A stretch of 64,000 bases of DNA from Parabacteroides sp. TM07-1AC (GTDB lineage Bacteria > Bacteroidota > Bacteroidia > Bacteroidales > Tannerellaceae), in assembly GCF_003480915.1 (NCBI RefSeq), contig NZ_QUKD01000004.1, positions 339,230 through 403,229 of the forward strand. The letters run 5' to 3'. How positions within the stretch are numbered: the first letter of the stretch is position 1; each line of letters begins with the position of its first letter. A program made the translations under genes and the position numbers. Shown in pieces: positions 37,601 through 45,987 of the stretch. The notes beneath the pieces were generated by a model. It did no database searches. It saw only the letters and a program-made list of their open reading frames with translations, and had not been told where the DNA came from.

Positions 37601-38169
37601 GTGGCGACGGTTATTCAGAAGGTCCGGATGGACGTATTGATTCGAATGACGCATATAATTTGTTGAGTGAAAATAGCACTCCGCGTATCAATTATGGCTT
37701 TGGTGGAAGCATTAAGTGGAAGGGTATCACCGTGGATGTTCATTTCCAAGGTGTAGGTAAATATGATCGCTTTGTTGGTGGTGTAGATGGTGGTTTTAAC
37801 CAGCATGGTGGTGCTGTTCGTCCTTATTTCCCGATCTGGACAAGCGACAAAGTATATGATCCAGAATATAATCCGGATGGTGTTTATCCGCGTATCACAG
37901 GTTCAAACTGGTATGAATCGGGAACAGGAAATACGAGCTACTGGCTGCGTAACGGAGCTTATCTTCGTTTGAAGAATCTGAATATCGGTTATGATTTGCC
38001 AAAAGCAATTCTTCGTCCGCTGGGTATTTCTCATGCACAAGTATTTGCTAATGCGACCAACCTGTTCTGTCTTTCAGCAGTAACAGAGTTCTTGGATCCT
38101 GAACAAGAATATTATGATTCATATCCATTGATGAAAACATTCTCTTTTGGTCTTAATTTCTCATTCTAA
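34645..38169 (+). CDS. SusC/RagA TonB-dependent receptor with STN signalling domain
   Basis: An 1174-residue outer-membrane transporter. A signal peptide (IKKVSIATLAMFLAASSMTA) is followed by an STN domain (~30-105, TTVGAVIQSISKQTGYEFSY), a CarboxypepD_reg-like domain (VTGVVIDNTGLPVIGANIVV), the TonB-box/plug region (DEVVVVGYGVQKKVNMTGSI, then LSNSLAGRAPG) and a beta-barrel ending TFSFGLNFSF. The STN domain marks it as a signalling receptor that passes substrate binding to FecR and the ECF sigma. With SusD (20 bp downstream) it imports a glycan; the identity of the glycan is unknown. Confidence 0.96.
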   Translation: MIKKVSIATLAMFLAASSMTATNDAESLYVNLALTLNRTTVGAVIQSISKQTGYEFSYDESLLGRKISKVSVNMENTHIENVLKEVFRNTGISYKIVNNRVFLKDETRKSAQPVGAVGGEVSQQKKSVTGVVIDNTGLPVIGANIVVKGSTDIGTITDIDGNFQLDNVPDGATLLVTYIGYIEQSVLITNDKKAYQITLHEDTQKLDEVVVVGYGVQKKVNMTGSISNVKADELSVIPNTNLSNSLAGRAPGATIRGNSGLMGASSEIRLRGGFGDPLFVIDGVIRDKEAFDNLEPYEIDQLSFLKDAASASIYGSAAGNGVVLVTTKGGTKNSKPVFNYQGSYAFSKSTQELFADRWTAIDDLNYQNAVARFQGTKEPNGEAEYAYFRDNNINYNVNDYIWQNPWNTKHSLSVTGGSEKVQYYVMGSFLAEEGSYVSLENKKFSLRSNLTVELSKYIKMNVNLDANQSNDRRFYWPFSDDDDQAVYDLYRCTFNAMKTTPFYSNLDGTPSATITDYPIYQDYGSWQGWNPVDQVVGNRYLKTRRRNMNGIVSFDFNLDFITKGLSTKIMGSYIGHDYSRKRFMTFQKNYKFQQADPEGNRFLPAPLNLNEYNTFNFSQNYENLDYRMKQLWTEQFNWFVNYANTFGKHDVGGMIVFEQAANGGEWTQAKAEQPLSNLDQMFNYSQDAERCFGDAEEYTGGRLSWIGRFNYTFDQKYIAEFSFRYDGNTLFPDGHRWGFFPSVSAAWRISQEPFMEKASSWLSNLKLRASYGTTGNDLDLSKDPIDKITAFSYLQKYNTGEAYIFGSNLGSTITPGATPNPTLTWATSTTYNGGIDFGFFNNRLSGTFDAFYRKEVDILGPRTVTIPSTYGQTLAPENYAERSWRGGELALTWMDKAANGSIDYSAYVNLGFARDRWDVLDVAATYKEGGALYALSPVGKPEGILTGLIADHLLTDQAEVDALKAQGFKQYGRDPYLGGILYKDTRGDGYSEGPDGRIDSNDAYNLLSENSTPRINYGFGGSIKWKGITVDVHFQGVGKYDRFVGGVDGGFNQHGGAVRPYFPIWTSDKVYDPEYNPDGVYPRITGSNWYESGTGNTSYWLRNGAYLRLKNLNIGYDLPKAILRPLGISHAQVFANATNLFCLSAVTEFLDPEQEYYDSYPLMKTFSFGLNFSF

Positions 38170-38189
38170 ATTTTAAATCTGAAAGAATT

Positions 38190-39983
38190 ATGAAAATGAA
38201 TAAAATAAAATATACAATTATAGGTGCTGCTTTCGTTTTAGGTGGAATAACGACCAGTTGTAATACACTGGATATCGATAACCTAGACAGCTATGACGAA
38301 TCTATGGTATGGCACGATGTCAATCTGGCCACAGCTTATGTAAACAATCTTTATTCAGAATGCTTTACTAATTGGAGTTCGGCTGCGGATAATAATTCAG
38401 AGCAGGTGACAGGTATGCCTTGGTATTTAGGTACTATAACTGAGACCGGAAGTGCTTATAAGAAATGGGATTATACAAAGGTCCGTCATATCAATGAAGC
38501 CATCAAGCGCTTGGAGGAAGGTTTACTGGATAGCAAAACAGCAGCTGGGCTGCTGGGCCAAGCCTATTTTATGCGTGCTTATACCTATTATTGGATGGTT
38601 CTGCATCATGGCGGTGTTCCTTATATTAAAGTTCCTCAGGATAAAGATCAGGATGATTTGTTTGTAAAGCGTAACTCTACACCGGAGTGTTTCCAGTTCA
38701 TGATTGAGGATTTGGATCACGCTATTACGTTGCTGCCTGAAAAGATTGCTGGCAGTTCTGCTGATTACGGTCGTATTGATCAGTGTTTTGCTAAGGCATG
38801 GAAAGCAAAAACTTTATTGTTGAAAGCTTCTCCGCAGTTTAATCCTAGCAATCCTTATGGAAACGCTTATTGGGATGAAGCCTATATTGCCGCTAAAGAG
38901 GCGTACGATTTCTGTATAGCTAAAGGAATTGCTCTAACTCCTGAGTATGGAAATATATGGATAGAGGAGCAGGGACCAGAAGTTGTATTTCCTGTAGTAA
39001 ACTCAAATCCGAATAAAATATCATCTTGGGAATATACGACTCGTCCGGCATCAGTTAGTCGCGATAAGTCTTATTATAACCCGACTTGGGAATTTGTAAA
39101 GGAATTTCCGATGATGGACGGTAAGCGCTACGATGATCCGACTGGTAAATATTATGTAGAGAATGAAGAGGCTTTTCTAAAATCTTTTTGGCAGAATAGA
39201 GATCCGCGTTTTAACAATGTGTGTTTATATAATGGTCGTGAATATCCGGTGGCTGGAAAATCTGCGGATTATAGACAATATAATGCACTGGGCGTAAGTA
39301 GTCCGGATGATCAGTATGGTGTGAATCCGGCCGCTCATACAAATGCTGTGAATAATGATATTTTCTCCGGTTTTTATATTTATAAAGGGGCAGATCTGAC
39401 ATTAACACAGGAAAAGGTAATGACGTATGATATAGATTATATTCTGATGCGTTTTGCTGAGGTCATGTTTATTTATGCTGAGGCTGCTAATGAAACTGGA
39501 CATTCGGATGTGGCAGTAGAGATGCTGAAACAGATCCGTCAGCGTGCTGGTATCGAAGCTGGTAGCGATGGATTGTATGGTTTGAAGGTTAATAATCGTG
39601 AAGAAATCCGTCAGGCTATTCTGAATGAGCGTAACATTGAGTTGTGCTTTGAAGGTCATCGTTTTTGGGATTTGCGTCGTACGCGTAATATGATGCATCT
39701 GAATGGCTGGACAAAGCATGGTCTTGAGGCTATTGCGATTAATCCGGATGGAACAGATATGAGTTTGAATGAAGCGAGAGAAAAGATCAGCAAAAATGAA
39801 CTGACTACGGGCGACTTCCGTTATGTAATTCATCAGGTTCCTTATACAGAATCGGCTGAAAGAGAGTTTGTGATTGAAGAATCTTTTTACTTTTTCCCGA
39901 TTCAGAAAGTTAATTTGGATGAAAATCCAAATTTGGAACAGAATAATAACTGGGGTGGAATGTTTAATCCGACCATGGAATAA
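38190..39983 (+). CDS. SusD/RagB outer-membrane glycan-binding lipoprotein
   Basis: A 597-residue surface lipoprotein with lipobox GITTSC (Cys24). The body is the TPR-rich SusD fold: AGLLGQAYFMRAYTYYWMVL, FMIEDLDHAITLLPEKI, WKAKTLLLKASPQFNP, then the C-terminal RFAEVMFIYAEAANE, EIRQAILNERNIELCFEGHR with FWDLRR. It forms the lid over the SusC barrel and captures glycan. It is encoded 20 bp after susC and closed by the hairpin at 40001-40035. Ligand type cannot be told from sequence. Confidence 0.96.
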   Translation: MKMNKIKYTIIGAAFVLGGITTSCNTLDIDNLDSYDESMVWHDVNLATAYVNNLYSECFTNWSSAADNNSEQVTGMPWYLGTITETGSAYKKWDYTKVRHINEAIKRLEEGLLDSKTAAGLLGQAYFMRAYTYYWMVLHHGGVPYIKVPQDKDQDDLFVKRNSTPECFQFMIEDLDHAITLLPEKIAGSSADYGRIDQCFAKAWKAKTLLLKASPQFNPSNPYGNAYWDEAYIAAKEAYDFCIAKGIALTPEYGNIWIEEQGPEVVFPVVNSNPNKISSWEYTTRPASVSRDKSYYNPTWEFVKEFPMMDGKRYDDPTGKYYVENEEAFLKSFWQNRDPRFNNVCLYNGREYPVAGKSADYRQYNALGVSSPDDQYGVNPAAHTNAVNNDIFSGFYIYKGADLTLTQEKVMTYDIDYILMRFAEVMFIYAEAANETGHSDVAVEMLKQIRQRAGIEAGSDGLYGLKVNNREEIRQAILNERNIELCFEGHRFWDLRRTRNMMHLNGWTKHGLEAIAINPDGTDMSLNEAREKISKNELTTGDFRYVIHQVPYTESAEREFVIEESFYFFPIQKVNLDENPNLEQNNNWGGMFNPTME

Positions 39984-40000
39984 TTAATCCTAATAATATT

Positions 40001-40041
40001 TAAGACGGAAAATACGAAAAGGATTTTCCGTCTTATCTTTG
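40001..40041 (+). terminator. Terminator hairpin after susD overlapping a promoter box
   Basis: TAAGACGGAAAAT pairs perfectly with ATTTTCCGTCTTA (13 bp, 9-nt loop; 40001-40035). Its end overlaps TATCTTTG (40034-40041), an exact -7 box. The hairpin may end the susCD message, while the box could start transcription of the sugar-enzyme genes. Confidence 0.6.
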
Positions 40042-40067
40042 TACGGACTAAAATAAATTTCTACATT

Positions 40068-40958
40068 ATGAAAGTAAAGCATTGTTTGGTGGCAGCAGCT
40101 TTGTTGTTTGCCCTTACAACGGCACACGCCGCTGATAAAATCACGATCGGTGTCATCCAGTATGACCTGACTGATATCGATAAAAGTTTCAAAGACTTGC
40201 ATGAGCAGGGATTCGGTTCGTGCGAGATCAATTACCGGAAAAATACGCTGACGAAAGATTTTGCCGAAAAGGTGAAAGAAGCTTCGAAGAAGTATGATAT
40301 CAAAGTGACAACCTTGGTCGGTGTACCGGGTAGCAAAAGTACGTGGAACTTCCGGAAAGGACCGGCAACGATCGGGCTGGTGCCTACCGAAGAACGGGCT
40401 GAAAAGATCAGAGTATACCATGAAATGATTGATTTCTGTGCAATGGCGGATATCCCGGCGATGCATTCCCATTTCGGGTTTATCCCGGAAGATCCCTCCT
40501 CTGAACAATATAAAGATTTTATCAAGGTCATGCAGGACCTGGCGAATTATGCGAAAGAACGCAATGTCCTGATCTATTTTGAAACAGGGCAGGAGACGCC
40601 GACCACCTTGATCCGTGCGATAAAGGATATAGGAACCGGGAATGTCTTCATTAATTGTGACCTGGCTAACCTGCTGATGTACGGAAAGTCTAACTCCCTG
40701 GATGCCGTGAAGCTGTTTGGTCCCCTTATCAAGGAGTTTCATGCCAAAGACGGGAAATATCCGGACCCCAACAACCCTTATGAACTGGGGGCGGAAGTGC
40801 CGATCCCGACCGGAGAGGTTAATTTCCCGGCAGTCATCGCCGAATTGAAGAAACAGGGTTTTCAGGGAGCGGTCACTATCGAATGCGAACTGAACGGTTC
40901 ACAGCATGATTATGTCATAAAAACTCGTAAATATTTGCAAGAGTTATTGGATAAATAA
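40068..40958 (+). CDS. Secreted sugar isomerase/epimerase-like TIM-barrel protein
   Basis: A 296-residue exported protein (signal peptide VKHCLVAAALLFALTTAHAA) of the AP-endonuclease-2/xylose-isomerase-like fold. Probable metal ligands lie in a conserved His/Glu pattern: HSHFGF, IYFETGQE, FINCDLANLLM, EFHAKDGK and VTIECELNG. In Bacteroidetes, such secreted proteins occur with Gfo/Idh oxidoreductases and DUF1080 proteins in 3-keto-glycoside pathways, where some act as lyases or isomerases. This gene is beside both, so I infer the same role; its exact reaction is open. Confidence 0.85.
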   Translation: MKVKHCLVAAALLFALTTAHAADKITIGVIQYDLTDIDKSFKDLHEQGFGSCEINYRKNTLTKDFAEKVKEASKKYDIKVTTLVGVPGSKSTWNFRKGPATIGLVPTEERAEKIRVYHEMIDFCAMADIPAMHSHFGFIPEDPSSEQYKDFIKVMQDLANYAKERNVLIYFETGQETPTTLIRAIKDIGTGNVFINCDLANLLMYGKSNSLDAVKLFGPLIKEFHAKDGKYPDPNNPYELGAEVPIPTGEVNFPAVIAELKKQGFQGAVTIECELNGSQHDYVIKTRKYLQELLDK

Positions 40959-41007
40959 TATCTTTGTGAGACGTTAGAGGGACATTTTGCTTTCTAACGT
41001 CTTTTTT
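40959..41007 (+). terminator. Terminator with an overlapping -7 box before the Gfo/Idh/MocA gene
   Basis: AGACGTTAG (40969-40977) pairs with CTAACGTCT (40994-41002), followed by T residues. An exact box TATCTTTG (40959-40966) lies just before it. Transcripts starting at that box would begin inside the stem and escape termination, so it may serve as the promoter for the next gene. Confidence 0.6.
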
Positions 41008-41058
41008 AATACGGAAAAAATTACAATTGCTAATCAATATTATACATTAATTTGTACT

Positions 41059-42315
41059 ATGAGAACAAACAGAAGGGACTTCCTTAAAACCCTTGGAGGA
41101 ATTGCGGCCTTTACGATTGTGCCGCGCCACGTGCTTGGGAATGGATTTATCGCTCCGAGCGACCAGTTGACGAAAGGTATTATCGGTACAGGCGGGATGG
41201 GACGCGGTCATGTGGACTATGCCGGAACACGCCTGGTGGCCGTTTGCGACGTCGACAAGAAGCATCTTGAACTGGGCAAACAACTGGTGAAAGATAAAAT
41301 TGCCGCTTATCACGATTTCCGTGATCTGATACTCGATCCGAACGTAGATATCGTACACATCGCGACACCGCCGCACTGGCATGGCATCATGTCGGTCGAA
41401 GCCGCTAAAGCCGGAAAAGATATCTGGTGCGAAAAGCCGATGACACGTACCATCGGTGAAGGCAAGCGGGTGATGGAAGCGGTGAAACAGAACGGACGTA
41501 TGTTCCGATTGAATACCTGGTTCCGTTTCGCCGATCCGTTCTACGGACTGGGCACGCCGGTGAAGCCGTTGAAGAAATTGGTTCAGAGCGGTCTGCTGGG
41601 CTGGCCGTTGAAGGTGACGATCAGCAAGCATACCGGTTTCGACTGGAAATTCTACTGGGTGGGCAAAGAATATCTCGAACCGCAGACGGTTCCTTCCGAA
41701 CTGGATTATGACATGTGGTTAGGCCCGGCTCCTTATAAACCTTATAACGCGCACCGCGTTCACCAGACTTTCCGCGGATACTGGGACTATGACGGCGGCG
41801 GATTGGGTGACATGGGACAGCATTATATCGACCCTGTACAGTATTTCCTCGGAAAAGATAACACCAGCCCTGTGAAAGTGGAAGTGGATGCTCCGCAACA
41901 GCATCCGGATGCCGTAGGGACATGGCGCTCTATTACCTATACTTATGACGACGGTTGTCAGATCGTCCTTTGGGGTGGCGACTTCGGTGATCCGAACACG
42001 CCGTATATCTCCGGTCCGAACGGTAATGTATATAAGAATTTTGTATGTGATATCCCTGATTGGGAAAAGAAACTGGCAGATTTCCCGGAACCTGAACCAC
42101 AGGTGACCGACTTTATCGAATGTGTAAAGACACGCCAGCCTTTTGCCTTGAATGAACGAAACGGATTCCGCTCGTCTACGATCGTGAATATGGGTGCGGT
42201 GGCACTGCGTCTGAACCGTACGCTGGAATTCGATCCTGTGAAACTGGAGTTTGTGAACGATGAGGCCGCCAACCGTCTGCTCGATCAGCCGATGCGTGCG
42301 CCCTGGAACATTTAG
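41059..42315 (+). CDS. Tat-exported Gfo/Idh/MocA family oxidoreductase
   Basis: A 418-residue NAD(P)-dependent sugar oxidoreductase. It starts with a twin-arginine signal (RTNRRDFLKTLGGIAAFTIV), the Rossmann loop GIIGTGGMGRGHVDYAG, and the family motif WCEKPMTRTIGEGK, with the DGGGLGDMGQHYID active-site region. A longer reading from 40987 would start inside a terminator hairpin, so I chose the ATG at 41059. Proteins of this type oxidise sugars at C3 in the glycoside 3-keto route. The downstream HEAT/DUF1080 gene begins 60 bp later. Confidence 0.92.
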   Translation: MRTNRRDFLKTLGGIAAFTIVPRHVLGNGFIAPSDQLTKGIIGTGGMGRGHVDYAGTRLVAVCDVDKKHLELGKQLVKDKIAAYHDFRDLILDPNVDIVHIATPPHWHGIMSVEAAKAGKDIWCEKPMTRTIGEGKRVMEAVKQNGRMFRLNTWFRFADPFYGLGTPVKPLKKLVQSGLLGWPLKVTISKHTGFDWKFYWVGKEYLEPQTVPSELDYDMWLGPAPYKPYNAHRVHQTFRGYWDYDGGGLGDMGQHYIDPVQYFLGKDNTSPVKVEVDAPQQHPDAVGTWRSITYTYDDGCQIVLWGGDFGDPNTPYISGPNGNVYKNFVCDIPDWEKKLADFPEPEPQVTDFIECVKTRQPFALNERNGFRSSTIVNMGAVALRLNRTLEFDPVKLEFVNDEAANRLLDQPMRAPWNI

Positions 42316-42318
42316 TTA

Positions 42319-42353
42319 ATTGAAAATTGAGAATTGACAATTGAAAATTAAGG
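42319..42353. repeat. AATTGAN heptad repeat
   Basis: AATTGAA, AATTGAG, AATTGAC and AATTGAA follow each other at 7-bp steps between the Gfo/Idh and HEAT/DUF1080 genes. Same heptad family as at 11535, 27113 and 52050. Confidence 0.7.
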
Positions 42354-42375
42354 GAATTACATAAAAGAGAATAAA

Positions 42376-45300
42376 ATGAGAAAAGCATATATATCGATTG
42401 CCAGCTTGCTATTATTCGGCAGCGTACTGATGGCTCAGTCTCCGGCAAACCGTACAGCTAAAACAACTGCGGCAGATGTACTGGCCCAGATGCCTGCTGA
42501 GAAACAGGCTGAATATAATAAACTGATCAATGACCTGAAAGGGACCGGCGAAGAGGGTGTCCTGATGTTGGTCAACATGATAAACGCTCCCGGAAAGGGA
42601 AGCAATGCGCAGGTGGATTACGCCTTGAGCGGCCTGACGCATTATGTGATGGCGAAAGGCGAAGAAAGTGCCCGCCTGGCAACTGCGAATGCCTATCTGA
42701 AAGCGCTCGACCTGGTGACTGAACGGGAAACAAAGGCGTTCATCATCCGCCAGCTTCAGATCATCGGACAGGATGAGTGTATCGATGCGCTGTCGGCTTA
42801 TCTGGGCGATGAGAGCCTGAGCGGACCGGCTGCACGTGCGCTGGCTGCGAATGGCAGCGAGAATGCAGGCAAAGCGCTGAAAGCGGCTTTGATGCGTCGT
42901 ATGGGTACTCCGAAGACACAAAAAGATATCATCGTGGCGATCGGTGAAGCACAGGTGGAAGGTGCGGAAGACCTTCTGAAGGCTTTGCTGGGTTCGGGGG
43001 ATGAAAATATGCAGAAGGCTGTCCTTCACGCATTAAGCCGTGTGGGTAGCAAGGCTTCCATCAAGGAACTGGCTGATGCTGCGGCGGCTTCCGGATATAC
43101 AATGACGAAGACGAATGCGAACGAAGCATATATCGCGTTGTTGAAGCGGGTGGCTGCACAGGGTGATGTGAAGGAAGTGGAAAAGGCTGCCAACGACCTG
43201 TTGAAGAAAGCGACCAAAGCCGGACAGACGCAGACTCGCGACGCTGCCCTGCAGATATTGTTATCGCTGAATAAGGAAAAAAGTACCAAATTACTGCTTT
43301 CTGCTTTGAAAGACGGTAACAAGGAATATCGTAATGCGGCTTTGAATTATGCATCTGATTTTGCTAATAAGGAAGTCTATATCGAAGTGATGAAGGCGAT
43401 GCAGAAGGCAAAACCGGAGGTGAAGGTGGATGTCACCAACTGGATCGGCCGCGAAGCCAAATGTCCGTCTAAACACGATGTGGTTAAGAATCTCGAACTC
43501 CGTTTCGACCTGACGGCTATGCAGGTGCTGCTGGCTCAGCTGAAAGACGCGAATTTCGATGTGAAGCAGGCTACTGCCTGGACGCTGGTGAAGATCGGTG
43601 ACAAGCAGGCAATCCCGGCATTGGCCGATTTGCTGACAAGCGATAATAAAGATATAATCCTGCTGGGACAGGATGCGCTGGCTGCTTTCGGCGGCGATAT
43701 CGACCAGGCTGTGGCACGCGTGATTCCGTCTGCTACGGATGCAGGAAAGATTGCCGGTGCTGAGTTGCTGGCTATGCGTAAGGCGACGGCTAACCTGACG
43801 ACGGTGCTCGAACTGATCAAGTCCGGCTCACCGGAAGTGAAGAAAGCGGCTTATACGGCTTTGAAGGATGTCGTTTCGGAAGGCGACCTGGTGAATCTCT
43901 GCGGAATGCTGGAGACTGCCGATGCGTCTGCCGTAGCTCCGCTCCAGCAGGCTGTGATCTCTGCCATCTCTTCCATGTCTCCCGCGAAACAGATGGAAAC
44001 GATCAGCCGCCGTATGTTGCAGGCAGGCGACAGCAAGAAGCATTTGTATTATATCGTACTGGCTACGACCGGCGAGAAGGATGCACTGGCTACGATCGTG
44101 AAAGGATTGCATGAAGGCTCGGGGGCAACCAAAGAGGCGGCATTCGATGCTTTGCTGGCATGGAAAGGTATGGAGGCTGTGGATGAATTATTTGCAGTTT
44201 GCCAGTCTGCTTCTTCCGAACAACAGTTCGACCGGGCGTTGAAGCGTTATGTGCAGTTGGTTTCCAATCCTTCTTTTACTGCTGAAAATCGTTTGCTGAG
44301 TTTGCGTAAGATGATGGATATTGCCAAGACGGCTGAACAGAAAGTACTGATTCTGCGTCAGATCCAGCGGGCGGATACGTTCTTGTCTATGATGTATGCT
44401 TCTGAGTTTTTGGATGCGAAAGATGCGAAAGTTCGCTCGGCTGCCGTGTATGCCATTTGGAATATTGCACGCAATCATCCGGAATACAGAGGTGAAAATG
44501 TGAAAGCGATCCTGAACCGCATATTGCCTATGCTCGATGGAGAAGATGCCCGTTACGATATCGATGCATTGAAAAAGCATCTGGCTGAAATGCCGGATGA
44601 AGTGGGCTTCGTTTCTATCTTCAACGGCAAAGACCTGACAGGCTGGAAAGGCTTGGTAAAGAATCCGATTGCCCGCGCGAAGATGAAACCGGCCGAGTTG
44701 GCGAAAGAACAGGCAAAAGCTGACGAGGTTATGCGTAGCGGCTGGAGCGTTGAAAACGGAGTTCTTGTCTTTAATGGAAAAGGGGACAACCTGTGTACGG
44801 AAAAGCAATACGGTGACTTTGAAATGTATGTAGACTGGATGCTCGATCCGGCAGGTCCTGAAGCTGATGCAGGTATCTATCTGCGCGGAACGCCTCAGGT
44901 ACAGATTTGGGATACTTCCCGTGTGAATGTGGGTGCCCAGGTTGGTTCCGGCGGTCTGTATAATAACCAGGTGAATCCGAGCAAGCCGTCTAAGGTGGCA
45001 GATAACAAGCTGGGCGAATGGAACAGCTTCTACATCAAGATGGTGGGCGACCGCGTAACGGTTATCCTGAACGGAGAAAAAGTGGTGGACGACGTGATCC
45101 TTGAAAACTATTGGGATCGCAAGCAACCGATCTTCCCGATCGAACAGATCGAATTGCAGGCACATGGCAGCAAGGTATATTACCGTGATATCTATGTGAA
45201 AGAGTTGGAACGCAAAGAACCGTTCAAACTGTCTGCAGAAGAACAGAAAGAAGGTTTCAAGGTGTTGTTCGACGGTACGAATATGCATCAGTGGACAGGT

Positions 45301-45837
45301 AACACGGTCGATTATACGATTGAAGACGGCTGCATCTCTATGATCCCGAGTAAAAGTTACGGTGGAAACCTGTATACGAAAGATGAATTCGGAAACTTCG
45401 TTTATCGCTTTGAGTTCCAGCTGACTCCGGGTGCAAACAACGGTGTGGGTATCCGTACTCCGATGGAAGGCGATGCTGCTTATGTAGGTATGGAAATTCA
45501 GATTTTGGATTGCGAACATCCTATTTATAAGGATATTACCAAATATCAGCACCACGGTTCCGTTTATGGCATTATCCCTACGAATGCCGATCACCACAAG
45601 GCCTTTAAGCCGGTGGGTGAATGGAATGAAGAAGAGATCGTTGCCAACGGTGATAATATCCGTGTAACTGTGAACGGCGTAGTGATCCTGGAAGGAAATA
45701 TCCGCGACGCAGTTAAGAACGGCACACCTGACGGTAAGGAACATCCGGGCTTGTTCAATAAGAAGGGACATATCGGATTCCTGGGCCACGGCTCACCTGT
45801 GAAGTTCCGCAATATCCGTATCAAGGAATTGAAATAA
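42376..45837 (+). CDS. Secreted HEAT-repeat protein with two DUF1080 domains
   Basis: An 1153-residue exported protein (signal peptide RKAYISIASLLLFGSVLMAQ). Residues ~60-720 form a long HEAT-type helical array (many AALNYASDFANKEVYIEVM and DLLTSDNKDIILLGQDALA-like repeats). Two DUF1080 domains follow: ~742-935 (GFVSIFNGKDLTGWKGL) and ~958-1150 (GFKVLFDGTNMHQWTGN), both with concanavalin-like fold segments. DUF1080 proteins cleave 3-keto-glycosides (hydrolase or lyase). The HEAT part may scaffold or present substrate. It is the last gene of the cluster and is followed by a terminator (45861-45894). Confidence 0.92.
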   Translation: MRKAYISIASLLLFGSVLMAQSPANRTAKTTAADVLAQMPAEKQAEYNKLINDLKGTGEEGVLMLVNMINAPGKGSNAQVDYALSGLTHYVMAKGEESARLATANAYLKALDLVTERETKAFIIRQLQIIGQDECIDALSAYLGDESLSGPAARALAANGSENAGKALKAALMRRMGTPKTQKDIIVAIGEAQVEGAEDLLKALLGSGDENMQKAVLHALSRVGSKASIKELADAAAASGYTMTKTNANEAYIALLKRVAAQGDVKEVEKAANDLLKKATKAGQTQTRDAALQILLSLNKEKSTKLLLSALKDGNKEYRNAALNYASDFANKEVYIEVMKAMQKAKPEVKVDVTNWIGREAKCPSKHDVVKNLELRFDLTAMQVLLAQLKDANFDVKQATAWTLVKIGDKQAIPALADLLTSDNKDIILLGQDALAAFGGDIDQAVARVIPSATDAGKIAGAELLAMRKATANLTTVLELIKSGSPEVKKAAYTALKDVVSEGDLVNLCGMLETADASAVAPLQQAVISAISSMSPAKQMETISRRMLQAGDSKKHLYYIVLATTGEKDALATIVKGLHEGSGATKEAAFDALLAWKGMEAVDELFAVCQSASSEQQFDRALKRYVQLVSNPSFTAENRLLSLRKMMDIAKTAEQKVLILRQIQRADTFLSMMYASEFLDAKDAKVRSAAVYAIWNIARNHPEYRGENVKAILNRILPMLDGEDARYDIDALKKHLAEMPDEVGFVSIFNGKDLTGWKGLVKNPIARAKMKPAELAKEQAKADEVMRSGWSVENGVLVFNGKGDNLCTEKQYGDFEMYVDWMLDPAGPEADAGIYLRGTPQVQIWDTSRVNVGAQVGSGGLYNNQVNPSKPSKVADNKLGEWNSFYIKMVGDRVTVILNGEKVVDDVILENYWDRKQPIFPIEQIELQAHGSKVYYRDIYVKELERKEPFKLSAEEQKEGFKVLFDGTNMHQWTGNTVDYTIEDGCISMIPSKSYGGNLYTKDEFGNFVYRFEFQLTPGANNGVGIRTPMEGDAAYVGMEIQILDCEHPIYKDITKYQHHGSVYGIIPTNADHHKAFKPVGEWNEEEIVANGDNIRVTVNGVVILEGNIRDAVKNGTPDGKEHPGLFNKKGHIGFLGHGSPVKFRNIRIKELK

Positions 45838-45860
45838 CAGATTTTTATCTGGCAAGGAAA

Positions 45861-45894
45861 GCGGAGGTCGGTTTTACCGGTCTCCGTTTTTTTT
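45861..45894 (+). terminator. Terminator after the HEAT/DUF1080 gene
   Basis: GCGGAGGTCGG pairs with CCGGTCTCCG (one G-U pair) and is followed by eight T residues. Confidence 0.75.
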
Positions 45895-45987
45895 GTTTTC
45901 ATGCAGAAACTTTGGAAAGCTTTGAATATAAATGAATTTTAATTTGGGAAAATGCTTTTTAATACCGTATTTTGTATCCATACTAGT

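Noticed and set aside
40987..41058. A longer N terminus of the Gfo/Idh/MocA protein
   Set aside because: It begins in a terminator hairpin and would place the twin-arginine signal 24 residues inside the protein.
44188..45789. A 533-codon minus-strand ORF opposite the HEAT/DUF1080 gene
   Set aside because: Long open antisense frames arise from codon bias in the real gene; the translation has no recognisable domain and is rich in His, Phe and Ile.
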